Assembly: GCA_030641945.1 (NCBI GenBank)
Contig: DAOWLL010000146.1
Coordinates: 1-5,479 of the forward strand
DNA length: 5,479 nt
Source of the DNA: Gammaproteobacteria bacterium
GTDB taxonomy: Bacteria > Pseudomonadota > Gammaproteobacteria > SZUA-229
Direction of reading: 5' to 3'
Positions 1-4,728 of this stretch are shown here, in pieces; positions within the stretch are counted from its first letter, which is position 1; every line of letters begins with the position of its first letter. The notes under the pieces were generated by a model. It did not search any database. It was not told the origin of the DNA and saw nothing but the letters and a program-made list of their open reading frames with translations. The position numbers and the translations under genes were made by a program.

Positions 1-2
1 AA

Positions 3-38
3 GACGATCTTGATCTGGAAAAAGACTTGAAAAAATAA
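3..38 (+). CDS. 3' end of an unidentified gene entering from the left edge
   Basis: Reading from position 3 on the + strand gives a highly charged tail, DDLDLEKDLKK, ending in TAA at 36-38. The other two + frames close early with TGA. A charged C-terminus followed directly by a repeat of the kind that also follows the bamE and ratB stop codons supports a real gene end. The gene would converge on relA. Eleven residues are too few to name a family, and chance open reading over this length is possible. Confidence 0.45.
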   Translation, partial: DDLDLEKDLKK

Positions 39-50
39 TTTACCACAGTC
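39..50 (+). repeat. Truncated CACAG-type dispersed repeat after a stop codon
   Basis: Starting one base after the TAA of the left-edge gene, the sequence reads TTTACCACAG and then drifts away from the pattern. The same AATAATTTACC-R-CAG start occurs after ratB on the - strand. Related starts occur at 313 and after bamE. This copy has lost its tandem nonamers. Confidence 0.4.
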
Positions 51-53
51 GCA

Positions 54-117
54 GGCTGGGATAAGGCCTTGCCGTTCCCGGCAGTGTGCCTGCAACGCTT
101 CGCTTATGCCGGCCTAC
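54..117 (-). repeat. Degenerate inverted-repeat (REP/BIME-like) pair
   Basis: The + strand reads GGCTGGGATAAG at 54-65 and the - strand reads GGCCGGCATAAG at 114-103, a 10/12 match in inverted orientation. The right arm is preceded on the - strand by GTAG (117-114), the tetranucleotide head shared by the other palindromic elements here. Between the arms is a hairpin, TGCCG-TTCC-CGGCA, at 70-83. The layout resembles bacterial REP pairs, but the arms have diverged and the family is not identified. Confidence 0.5.
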
Positions 118-141
118 GAGTCTAAAGCAGTTCCTACCCAC

Positions 142-302
142 GTAGCCTGGATGAAGTGCAACGAGACTAAATTCGATTGGACTCGAATTTGAACAGCTGA
201 AGGCTGGCCCGCAGGGCAGAATACACGGATGTATTCTGTAATCCGGGGATTCATCGCAGCGATTAACAACCCCGGATTGCACTTCGTTTCATCCAGGCTA
301 CG
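142..302. repeat. REP-like element (GTAGCCTGGATGAA ends) with internal insertion
   Basis: The ends are perfect inverted repeats: GTAGCCTGGATGAA at 142-155 and its complement at 289-302. Inside lies a second perfect inverted pair, AATCCGGGG at 240-248 and CCCCGGATT at 270-278. A shorter relative sits at 3814-3904. Compared with that copy, the left arm here is split by about 75 bp (roughly 162-236). The extra segment holds an 8-bp stem (169-176/183-190), GCCC-GCA-GGGC (207-217) and a 9-bp stem CAGAATACA-CGGA-TGTATTCTG (217-238). It codes for nothing visible. The GTAG head and paired inverted layout fit REP elements mobilised by RAYT transposases, but no such transposase is in the window. Confidence 0.75.
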
Positions 303-312
303 ATGCTGAGAA

Positions 313-325
313 AATAATTCGCCAC
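313..325 (+). repeat. CACAGAG-type dispersed repeat fragment
   Basis: The run AATAATTCGCCACAGAGAAC shares its AATAATT..CC-R-CAGAG start with the repeats that follow the left-edge gene, bamE and ratB. It lies just right of the REP-like element at 142-302, so that element is bracketed by two copies in the same orientation (39 and 313). The following sequence keeps only traces of the pattern. Confidence 0.45.
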
Positions 326-375
326 AGAGAACAGCAACAGTGGCGAGGAACGAGGTTCGAGGGGCAAGGAAAGTA

Positions 376-445
376 CGTAGGAGCGGCTTTAGCCGCGAAC
401 AAATCTCGCGTATACAAACAATTCGCGGCTAAAGCCGCTCCTACG
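376..445. repeat. Perfect 24-bp inverted repeat (GTAGGAGCGGCTTTAGCCGCGA family)
   Basis: Bases 376-399 and 422-445 are exact reverse complements, separated by a 22-nt spacer. Each arm also folds on itself through GCGGCT-TT-AGCCGC. The GTAG head followed by a short imperfect palindrome matches the REP type widespread in Pseudomonas, Xanthomonas and related Gammaproteobacteria. In RNA from either strand it would form a very strong stem. It lies about 170 nt past the relA stop codon and could act as a transcription or mRNA-decay barrier, although no U-tract follows. A broken half copy is at 3790-3811. Confidence 0.85.
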
Positions 446-496
446 GAAAGACAGTGGCTAGTGGCCAGGTTCGAGTGGTGAGGAAAAAGTCGCTGT

Positions 497-567
497 ATGC
501 CTGCCTGTGCAGGGATGACAACATAAAGGAAGTTTTTTATAGAGCTAAAGCGGGAGTCCAGTGTTTT
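497..567. repeat. Remnants of another intergenic palindromic repeat
   Basis: The segment contains a perfect small hairpin, CCTGC-CTGT-GCAGG (500-513), followed by GATGACA, and then AAAGCGGGAGTCCAGTGTTT. These phrases resemble the common bacterial repeat whose arms read like GCGGGAATGACA and GCGGGAATCCAG. Here the arms are not in a clean inverted arrangement, so it appears decayed. The assignment rests on recognising the phrases, not on a second copy in the window. Confidence 0.35.
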
Positions 568-571
568 TATC

Positions 572-600
572 CTTGCCCCTTGCCACTCTTCCCTTGCCCC
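572..600. repeat. Low-complexity CCTTGCCCC/CTTGCCACT tract
   Basis: CCTTGCCCC occurs twice, with CTTGCCACT between the copies. The complementary flavour (GTGGCGAGG, GAGGGGCAAGG) appears around 342-370, and a weaker version around 452-482. These look like a degenerate short-sequence repeat family scattered through the gene-free region. The tract ends at the relA stop codon, where TAGCGCC-GGA-GGCGCCA on the - strand (617-601) can form a small hairpin without a T-tract. Confidence 0.35.
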
Positions 601-614
601 TGGCGCCTCCGGCG

Positions 615-2783
615 CTAGGCATTATGCGCGCCGCGTATAACATCGGTGACGTTGTGCAGCTGGTGGATCTTGTCCATCACCCGGTGAAGCTGATGCAGGT
701 CCCGGGTCTCGATGGTAACGGCCATGCGCGCCATCTGGTTCTTTTTATCGGACAGCGTGTTTATTGCAATAACGTTCACTTTTTCATCAGCGAGTGTGCG
801 CGTGATGTCACTGAGCAAACCCTGGCGATCAAGGGCTTCAATTAACAGCGTAACTGGATATGTCTGTACTTCGGCTTCGCCCCACTCTACTTCGACTAAT
901 CGCAGCCTTTTTTCTTCCTGGAGGTTGAGGATATTGATGCAGTCCTTGCGATGAATGGTGACACCTTTGCCCTGTGTTATGAAACCGACAATCTCGTCAC
1001 CCGGAACGGGCTTGCAGCAATTCGCCATTGTCGTCAGTAAATTACCGACGCCCAGTACATTAATTTCGCCTGCCGGTTTTTTCTTGCGCAGCGCTCTTGG
1101 CACTGACTCAACCGGTAGTTTATCGCCGGTTTCAGGGGCGGAAATCTCATGAAGTGCTGATAACAGTTGTGCGTTTGAAATATCACCGCGTGCCAACGCG
1201 ATATATATATCGTCCGCCGACTTTTGTTTGAAGCGTTTGAGCAGTGTCTTGATATCGGGGCGTATATTGAGCCGTTTTATCTCACGCTCATAAATTACCT
1301 TGCCGTCATGCAGGTTCTCTGCTTCATCCTGTTTTCTGAACCAGCTTCTGATGCGATTGCGCGCGCGTTGTGTTTTGACATAGCCGAGGTGTGGAATCAT
1401 CCAGTCACGTCTTGGCGCAGATTCCTTTGAAGTCAGGATTTCAACCTGCTGCCCGTTCTTCAGCTCATATGTCAGCTGCACGATATGGCCATTTACCTTT
1501 GCGCCGCGGCAGCGATGGCCGACCTCGGAATGCACGGCATAGGCAAAATCAATCGGTGTTGCAGCCGTGGGCAAATCGATAACGCGGCCTTCCGGCGTGA
1601 GTACGAACACGCGGTCATGAAACATTTCAGTATGAAAGCTGTCCAGCAGTTCTTCATCTTCCGTCTGATTGGGATCGAGCAGTTTACGCAGAGACTCAAT
1701 GCTTGTTTCTATTTGCTGATTAACACCCCCGCCTTCCTTGTAACGCCAGTGCGCCGCGATGCCATGTTCGGCAAACTCGTGCATCTTGTGCGTGCGAATC
1801 TGTACCTCGATGGGTTTTCCGCCTGGACCATGCACAGCGGTATGCAATGACTGGTAGCCGTTTTCCTTGGGATTGGCGATGTAATCATCAAATTCCTTTT
1901 CGATATGGCGCCACTTGCCATGGACCAGGCCAAGCACGGCATAACAGTCAGCAATGGTATCGACTACAATGCGAATGGCGCGCACATCGAACAGCTCATG
2001 AAAGTCGCGCTGCTTCGATGTCATCTTTTTCCAGATGCTGTAGATATGCTTGGGACGGCCGTATACTTCCGCTTTTATGCCCGCTTCCTTAACCGACAGC
2101 TTGAGCGCATCGACCACGTCACGGATGAACTGCTCCCTGCTGTCACGCGTTTCTTCAAGATACTTGGCAATGCGTTTGTAGGTCGACGGCTCCATGTGCC
2201 TGAACGACAGGTCCTCGAGTTCCCACTTGAGCTGACCGATACCAAGCCTGTTGGCGATGGGTGCAAATATATCCAGGCTCTCCTGCGCAACTTCAAAACG
2301 GGTTTCAAAATCGACTTCACCCAGCTGGCGCAGGCGCTGAACACGAAATGCCAGCTTGATCAGTACCACGCGAACATCTTCAACCATGGACAACAGCATG
2401 CGTCTAAGGCGTTCTGCCTGCTCGGGTGTTTCCTTGTTCTGCTGGTGTGTCTGGATGCTGTGCAGCTGGCAGACGTTGTTTACCAGGCGCGTGATCTTGT
2501 CGCCAAATACCGCTTCCAGCTCATCTGCATGCTGTGATTCAATCAGCCGTGTCGTGCTTAACAGGCTTACGATCAAGGTGGTCTCATCAGAGCCCAGTTC
2601 GCTCAAAAGCAGGGCGACATCGAGGCTGCTGGGCATGCCGGGGTCCGGCTCCAGCTCCCATACCTGCTGGCAGGCCCTGTAGAGCAGGCTGTCTTCGGCA
2701 ACGGGCTTGCCAGCGATCTTTTCCAGGTATTCATCGATGGAAAACGTTTGCTGGACGAGATTGTATTGTCGTGTCGCGCGCAT
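615..2783 (-). CDS. relA: GTP pyrophosphokinase RelA, (p)ppGpp synthetase
   Basis: A complete 722-residue RelA (E. coli RelA is 744) that makes (p)ppGpp from ATP and GDP/GTP on ribosomes stalled by uncharged tRNA. Domains in order: an inactive pseudo-hydrolase region (about 50-180), synthetase (about 230-350), TGS (about 388-452), a helical linker, a zinc-finger-like region with Cys589-Cys590, His611 and Cys615, and a C-terminal ACT domain (about 641-718). In the hydrolase region the usual HDxxED motif is absent, and KLADR is KLAFR with Phe146 replacing the Asp. That fits RelA rather than SpoT. The synthetase keeps YGRPKHIYSIWKKM, Asp266 (FDVRA), the RelA-type EFDD motif (297-300), GYQSLHT (309-315) and Glu326 in EVQIRT. 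The ATG at 2783 is the only ATG, GTG or TTG start before an upstream in-frame stop, and its ribosome binding site is weak. fur lies 83 nt upstream on the same strand. Confidence 0.97.
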   Translation of the reverse strand: MRATRQYNLVQQTFSIDEYLEKIAGKPVAEDSLLYRACQQVWELEPDPGMPSSLDVALLLSELGSDETTLIVSLLSTTRLIESQHADELEAVFGDKITRLVNNVCQLHSIQTHQQNKETPEQAERLRRMLLSMVEDVRVVLIKLAFRVQRLRQLGEVDFETRFEVAQESLDIFAPIANRLGIGQLKWELEDLSFRHMEPSTYKRIAKYLEETRDSREQFIRDVVDALKLSVKEAGIKAEVYGRPKHIYSIWKKMTSKQRDFHELFDVRAIRIVVDTIADCYAVLGLVHGKWRHIEKEFDDYIANPKENGYQSLHTAVHGPGGKPIEVQIRTHKMHEFAEHGIAAHWRYKEGGGVNQQIETSIESLRKLLDPNQTEDEELLDSFHTEMFHDRVFVLTPEGRVIDLPTAATPIDFAYAVHSEVGHRCRGAKVNGHIVQLTYELKNGQQVEILTSKESAPRRDWMIPHLGYVKTQRARNRIRSWFRKQDEAENLHDGKVIYEREIKRLNIRPDIKTLLKRFKQKSADDIYIALARGDISNAQLLSALHEISAPETGDKLPVESVPRALRKKKPAGEINVLGVGNLLTTMANCCKPVPGDEIVGFITQGKGVTIHRKDCINILNLQEEKRLRLVEVEWGEAEVQTYPVTLLIEALDRQGLLSDITRTLADEKVNVIAINTLSDKKNQMARMAVTIETRDLHQLHRVMDKIHQLHNVTDVIRGAHNA

Positions 2784-2800
2784 GATTACTGCATATCTTA

Positions 2801-2847
2801 CGCGTGCACGCGCCGTGTGGAAATCACCCGTTACAGCAACTGGTGAT
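2801..2847 (-). other. fur-relA spacer: 12-bp palindrome and imperfect hairpin
   Basis: CGCGTGCACGCG at 2801-2812 is a perfect 12-bp palindrome starting 18 nt before the relA start codon. At 2823-2847 is an imperfect hairpin: ATCACC pairs with GGTGAT, followed inward by a mismatch and GTT with AAC. In the fur-to-relA transcript the hairpin is followed by only three T residues, so it is at most a weak terminator or attenuator. The palindrome could be an operator or part of an mRNA fold near the relA start. Neither role is shown. Confidence 0.35.
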
Positions 2848-2866
2848 GTTTACCTGAAGACTTATG

Positions 2867-3286
2867 TTAACTGGAAGCTTTCTGGCACTCGGGGCAGGTA
2901 CCGTAAAGTATCAGGCTGTGATCAGTAATCTCGTAGCCCTTGGTCTCGGCAATCTTGGCCTGCTGGCTTTCGATGATTTCATCGACAAACTCTTCTACCC
3001 TGCCGCAGCCAATACAAACGATATGGTCATGGTGGCCTTCCCTGTTGAGTTCGAATACTGCCTGGCCACCTTCGAAATGATGACGCGTTACCAGGCCTGC
3101 GGCCTCGAACTGGGTCAAAACACGGTATACCGTGGCGAGACCCACTTCTTCTCCCTCGTCGCGCAGCGCCTGGTAAATATCCTCGGCACTCTGATGCCTG
3201 ACCGATGATGATTCCATCAGGTCAAGAATTTTCATCCGTGGTAATGTGACTTTAAGTCCTGCTTTTTTTAGATCGGTAGATTCCAT
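2867..3286 (-). CDS. fur: Ferric uptake regulator Fur
   Basis: A 139-residue Fur (E. coli Fur is 148), the cytoplasmic Fe(II)-dependent dimeric repressor of iron acquisition genes. The N-terminal winged helix starts LKKAGLKVTLPRMKIL. The recognition helix GLATVYRVL is at 49-57 and the hinge FEGGQAVFEL at 71-80. Metal ligands of the family are visible: His31, Glu79, the HHDH motif at 85-88 and His123. Two CxxC pairs, Cys91/Cys94 and Cys131/Cys134, fit the structural zinc site. The His-rich C-terminal tail of the E. coli protein is missing, as in many Fur proteins. The start is ATG at 3286 with a weak ribosome binding site. It is divergent from bamE across a 51-bp gap, the classic fur-omlA pair. 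relA follows 83 nt downstream on the same strand, where recN often lies in relatives. Confidence 0.97.
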   Translation of the reverse strand: MESTDLKKAGLKVTLPRMKILDLMESSSVRHQSAEDIYQALRDEGEEVGLATVYRVLTQFEAAGLVTRHHFEGGQAVFELNREGHHDHIVCIGCGRVEEFVDEIIESQQAKIAETKGYEITDHSLILYGTCPECQKASS

Positions 3287-3325
3287 ATTTCACTGCCGGG
3301 TAAAAGTAAGTTAGTATCGCGCAGT

Positions 3326-3334
3326 ATTCTAACA
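3326..3334 (-). promoter_or_regulatory. Candidate extended -10 element of the fur promoter
   Basis: On the - strand this reads TGTTAGAAT, a full match to the extended -10 pattern TGnTAnnnT, 40 nt upstream of the fur start codon. The -35 position at 17-nt spacing (AAGGAA) is poor, as is common with extended -10 promoters. The candidate Fur box at 3334-3352 would fall between -35 and -10. A match this short can occur by chance. Confidence 0.4.
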
Positions 3335-3352
3335 CTGATGATAATCAATTCC
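3334..3352. promoter_or_regulatory. Candidate Fur box between fur and bamE
   Basis: Aligned to the classical 19-bp Fur box GATAATGATAATCATTATC, the + strand matches at 13 of 19 positions, including an unbroken GATAATCA at 3340-3347. It lies 48-66 nt upstream of the fur start codon, overlaps the annotated bamE ATG, and adjoins the candidate fur -10. Autoregulation of fur through such a site is known in E. coli and other bacteria. Binding here is inferred from the match alone. Confidence 0.5.
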
Positions 3353-3709
3353 TTGATGTACATTAACAATATTCTCATTCTCTTTCTCAGAACTTCGGCC
3401 CTTAGTGCAACACTATTGCTGCTGAGTGGCTGTGAATTAGGGCTTATCCAACCGCATAAACTCACTATTGAGCAGGGTAATTCAGTTTCACTGGAAGAAT
3501 TTGAGTCACTTTACACGGGCATGACCCAGACTGAAGTGCTGGAAGCCATTGGCGCCCCCATGCTGAAGGACCCGTTTCATGCCGACCGATGGGACTACGT
3601 CTATCGCCAGAAACCTGGCAAGGGCCGTGAAAGGAACTCGCATTTTACGCTTTATTTCAGGGACGAGATCCTGGTCAAGATTGATGGGGAGAATTACAAG
3701 GAATATTGA
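3338..3709 (+). CDS. bamE: Outer membrane assembly lipoprotein BamE (SmpA/OmlA)
   Basis: A 123-residue lipoprotein with a hydrophobic signal peptide and lipobox LLSGC, so Cys32 is the predicted lipidated residue. The 92-residue mature part matches BamE, a small periplasm-facing outer-membrane subunit of the Bam complex that inserts beta-barrel proteins. Signature stretches are IEQGN (44-48), the helix YTGMTQTEVLEAIGAPM (59-75), DPFHADRWDYVYRQKPG (78-94) and a closing beta strand FTLYFRDEILVKIDG. Position 33 is Glu, not the Asp that would favour inner-membrane retention. The start is uncertain: neither ATG at 3338 nor ATG at 3356 has a clear Shine-Dalgarno. The later start gives a more usual 26-residue signal peptide and moves the candidate Fur box upstream of the coding region. 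The gene ends in TGA and converges on ratB. Confidence 0.93.
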   Translation: MIINSLMYINNILILFLRTSALSATLLLLSGCELGLIQPHKLTIEQGNSVSLEEFESLYTGMTQTEVLEAIGAPMLKDPFHADRWDYVYRQKPGKGRERNSHFTLYFRDEILVKIDGENYKEY

Positions 3710-3713
3710 TTTG

Positions 3714-3774
3714 CCACAGAGGGCACAGAGAACACAGAGTTCTTTTCACCGCAAAGACGCAGAGGACGCAAAGG
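3714..3774 (+). repeat. Tandem 9-bp repeats after bamE (CACAGAG/CGCAGAG family)
   Basis: Starting four bases after the bamE stop codon are three nonamers: CCACAGAGG, GCACAGAGA and ACACAGAGT. After a seven-base spacer come three more: ACCGCAAAG, ACGCAGAGG and ACGCAAAGG. The shared pattern is roughly RCRCARAGR with a strict 9-nt period. Similar dispersed repeats are familiar from intergenic regions of several proteobacteria. The segment CGCAAAGACGCAGAGG (3750-3765) matches the reverse complement of 3924-3939 at 15 of 16 positions, so the two tracts can pair around the REP-like element between them. Confidence 0.8.
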
Positions 3775-3789
3775 TTTTTGTTGTAAGTA

Positions 3790-3811
3790 GCGACTAAAGC
3801 CGCTGCTGCCT
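3790..3811. repeat. Broken half copy of the GCGGCTTTAGCCGC repeat
   Basis: CTAAAGCCGCT at 3794-3804 is identical to 429-439 in the perfect inverted repeat near the left end. The flanking bases (GCGA before, GCTGCCTA after) are recognisable but mutated versions of that arm. Its partner arm is missing, and it abuts the REP-like element starting at 3814. Confidence 0.5.
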
Positions 3812-3813
3812 AT

Positions 3814-3904
3814 GTAGCCCGGATGAAACGAAGTGTAATCCGGGGATTCAAACATGATTGCACGGAACAAACTCCCGGATTACGCTGCGCTTCATCCAGG
3901 CTAC
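3814..3904. repeat. REP-like inverted pair (GTAGCCYGGATGAA ends), intact copy
   Basis: The left arm begins GTAGCCCGGATGAAACGAAG and continues to AATCCGGGG at 3837-3845. The reverse complement of the right arm (3874-3904) begins GTAGCCTGGATGAAGCGCAG and ends AATCCGGG. The arms are near-perfect inverted copies around a 28-nt centre, and the element is the uninterrupted relative of 142-302. Placed between two convergent genes, it could act as a two-way transcription or mRNA-decay barrier. Confidence 0.8.
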
Positions 3905-3923
3905 CGCAATTTAAAAACACAAA

Positions 3924-3957
3924 CCTCTGCGTCTCTGCGCCTCTGCGGTAAATAATT
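3924..3957 (-). repeat. Tandem CGCAGAG repeats after ratB
   Basis: On the - strand, five bases after the ratB TAA, the sequence reads AATTATTTACCGCAGAG and continues GCGCAGAGA and CGCAGAGG, so three units with a 9-nt period. It is the inverted counterpart of the tract after bamE. Both tracts begin right after the stop codon of the gene transcribed toward them. Together with 3714-3774 it brackets the REP-like element at 3814-3904, leaving almost no ordinary sequence between bamE and ratB. Confidence 0.75.
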
Positions 3958-3961
3958 ATTT

Positions 3962-4285
3962 TTAGCCCTTATCGGTACTGCCACCCTTCCGGGTAGCCTT
4001 GCCCTCGGCTGCGCGTTTGCGCCTGACTTCCTTGGGATCGGCAATCAGCGGCCGGTATATTTCAACCCGGTCTCCGTCGGACAATACGGTTGTCATCGCT
4101 GCAGCCTTGCCAAAGATGCCTACCTGGCTGTGCTCGATATCGAGTTCCGGGAACTCCATCATGATCCCTGACTGCACGATAGCGCCGCCAATAGTCGTGC
4201 CGAGATCGACATTGACCGGAAGAATGACCTGCTTCTCGGGCAAGGCATAAGCAACTTCAACATTGATTGTTTCAACCGCGCTCAC
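3962..4285 (-). CDS. ratB: RatB/RnfH family ubiquitin-fold protein
   Basis: A 107-residue protein of the RnfH/RatB (UPF0125) family, a small cytoplasmic beta-grasp fold. Family marks are the N-terminal strand INVEVAYALPEKQ, VGIFGK at 55-60 and DGDRVEIYRPLIADPKEVRR at 70-89, followed by a basic low-complexity tail. The molecular role is not settled. The name RnfH comes from its position in some rnf operons, and RatB from its pairing with ratA in E. coli. The start is GTG at 4285, inside the end of ratA, with AGAGGT (4296-4291) five bases before it. Overlap with ratA is 14 bp in a different frame, which implies translational coupling. The tail after residue 90 is longer than in E. coli RatB (96 aa). 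Confidence 0.92.
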   Translation of the reverse strand: MSAVETINVEVAYALPEKQVILPVNVDLGTTIGGAIVQSGIMMEFPELDIEHSQVGIFGKAAAMTTVLSDGDRVEIYRPLIADPKEVRRKRAAEGKATRKGGSTDKG

Positions 4286-4715
4286 CGTACACCTCTACCG
4301 CTCTTTTACTGAAGGCATCGACCAGTGAATTTGCTATTTGCGTAAATACCGGCCGGGCTGCAAGCGACACCAGGCCACTGTCAAACTGAAATACCAGGTC
4401 AAGTTCTATTTTACATGCATCATCCCGTTTCAGAGGATGGAATTTCCAGGCGCCATGAAGTGTTTTAAAAGGGCCATCGACAAGAGTGATCTCAATTTTA
4501 TTATTTTCGTGCAGCTTGTTTTTTGTGGTGAAACTTTTTTTTAATGCACCGCGGGCAATTTCCACGCGGGCTATCATTTCAGAATCAGACTCACTGATCA
4601 CTTTCGACGATTTGCACCACGGTAAAAATTTCGGATAAGTGGCAACATCATTCACCAGTGTATACATTTCTGCTGGTGAATAATGCACCAGTGCACTGCG
4701 TTTTATATGAGACAA
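4272..4715 (-). CDS. ratA: RatA, START-fold (COQ10-like) ribosome-associated protein
   Basis: A 147-residue single-domain protein of the START/polyketide-cyclase superfamily, close to E. coli RatA (YfjG). Conserved stretches are IKRSALVHYSPAEMYTLVND at the N-terminus, YPKFLPWC (27-34), LVDGPFKTLHGAWKF (78-92) and LVDAFSKRAVEVYG (131-144). In E. coli RatA has been reported to hinder 70S ribosome assembly, with ratAB described as a toxin-antitoxin pair. The family also resembles mitochondrial Coq10, which binds ubiquinone. Which role applies here cannot be told from sequence. The start is TTG at 4715: AGGA (4726-4723) is seven bases upstream, the N-terminus aligns with E. coli, and the next Met is 17 residues in. 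It begins 13 nt after the transporter stop codon, so the two genes are likely in one operon. Confidence 0.94.
   Translation of the reverse strand: MSHIKRSALVHYSPAEMYTLVNDVATYPKFLPWCKSSKVISESDSEMIARVEIARGALKKSFTTKNKLHENNKIEITLVDGPFKTLHGAWKFHPLKRDDACKIELDLVFQFDSGLVSLAARPVFTQIANSLVDAFSKRAVEVYGERG
4291..4296 (-). promoter_or_regulatory. Shine-Dalgarno that fixes the ratB GTG start
   Basis: AGAGGT on the - strand lies within ratA codons and ends five bases before the GTG at 4285. The spacing and sequence support GTG as the initiation codon and fit coupled translation from ratA. Confidence 0.65.
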
Positions 4716-4722
4716 TTAAATA

Positions 4723-4726
4723 TCCT
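4723..4726 (-). promoter_or_regulatory. Shine-Dalgarno that fixes the ratA TTG start
   Basis: AGGA on the - strand lies seven bases before the TTG at 4715, between the transporter stop codon (4731-4729) and ratA. No in-frame ATG or GTG near the expected N-terminus competes with it. Confidence 0.6.
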
Positions 4727-4728
4727 GC

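Noticed and set aside
40..282. 80-codon open frame on the - strand in the left repeat island
   Set aside because: It is composed entirely of palindromic repeat sequence and has no family resemblance.
601..617. Hairpin at the relA stop codon as an intrinsic terminator
   Set aside because: The stem overlaps the stop codon, and no T-rich tract follows on the relA strand.
1905..2537. 210-codon open frame on the + strand, antisense to relA
   Set aside because: It lies wholly within relA, shows no recognisable family, and other long open frames occur opposite the same gene. It is a shadow of relA codon use.
2784..2830. A sigma70 promoter just before relA (TTTCCA, 17 nt, TAAGAT)
   Set aside because: Each hexamer matches only four of six bases, and the start would leave a leader of only a few nucleotides. 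It is too weak to call.
3714..3957. CRISPR array
   Set aside because: The repeats are 9 bp, contiguous and without unique spacers, and no cas gene is nearby. They are tandem dispersed repeats around a REP-like element.
3707..4274. Alternative genetic code with TGA as a sense codon
   Set aside because: bamE and ratA both end with TGA at the normal length of their families, so TGA works as a stop here.
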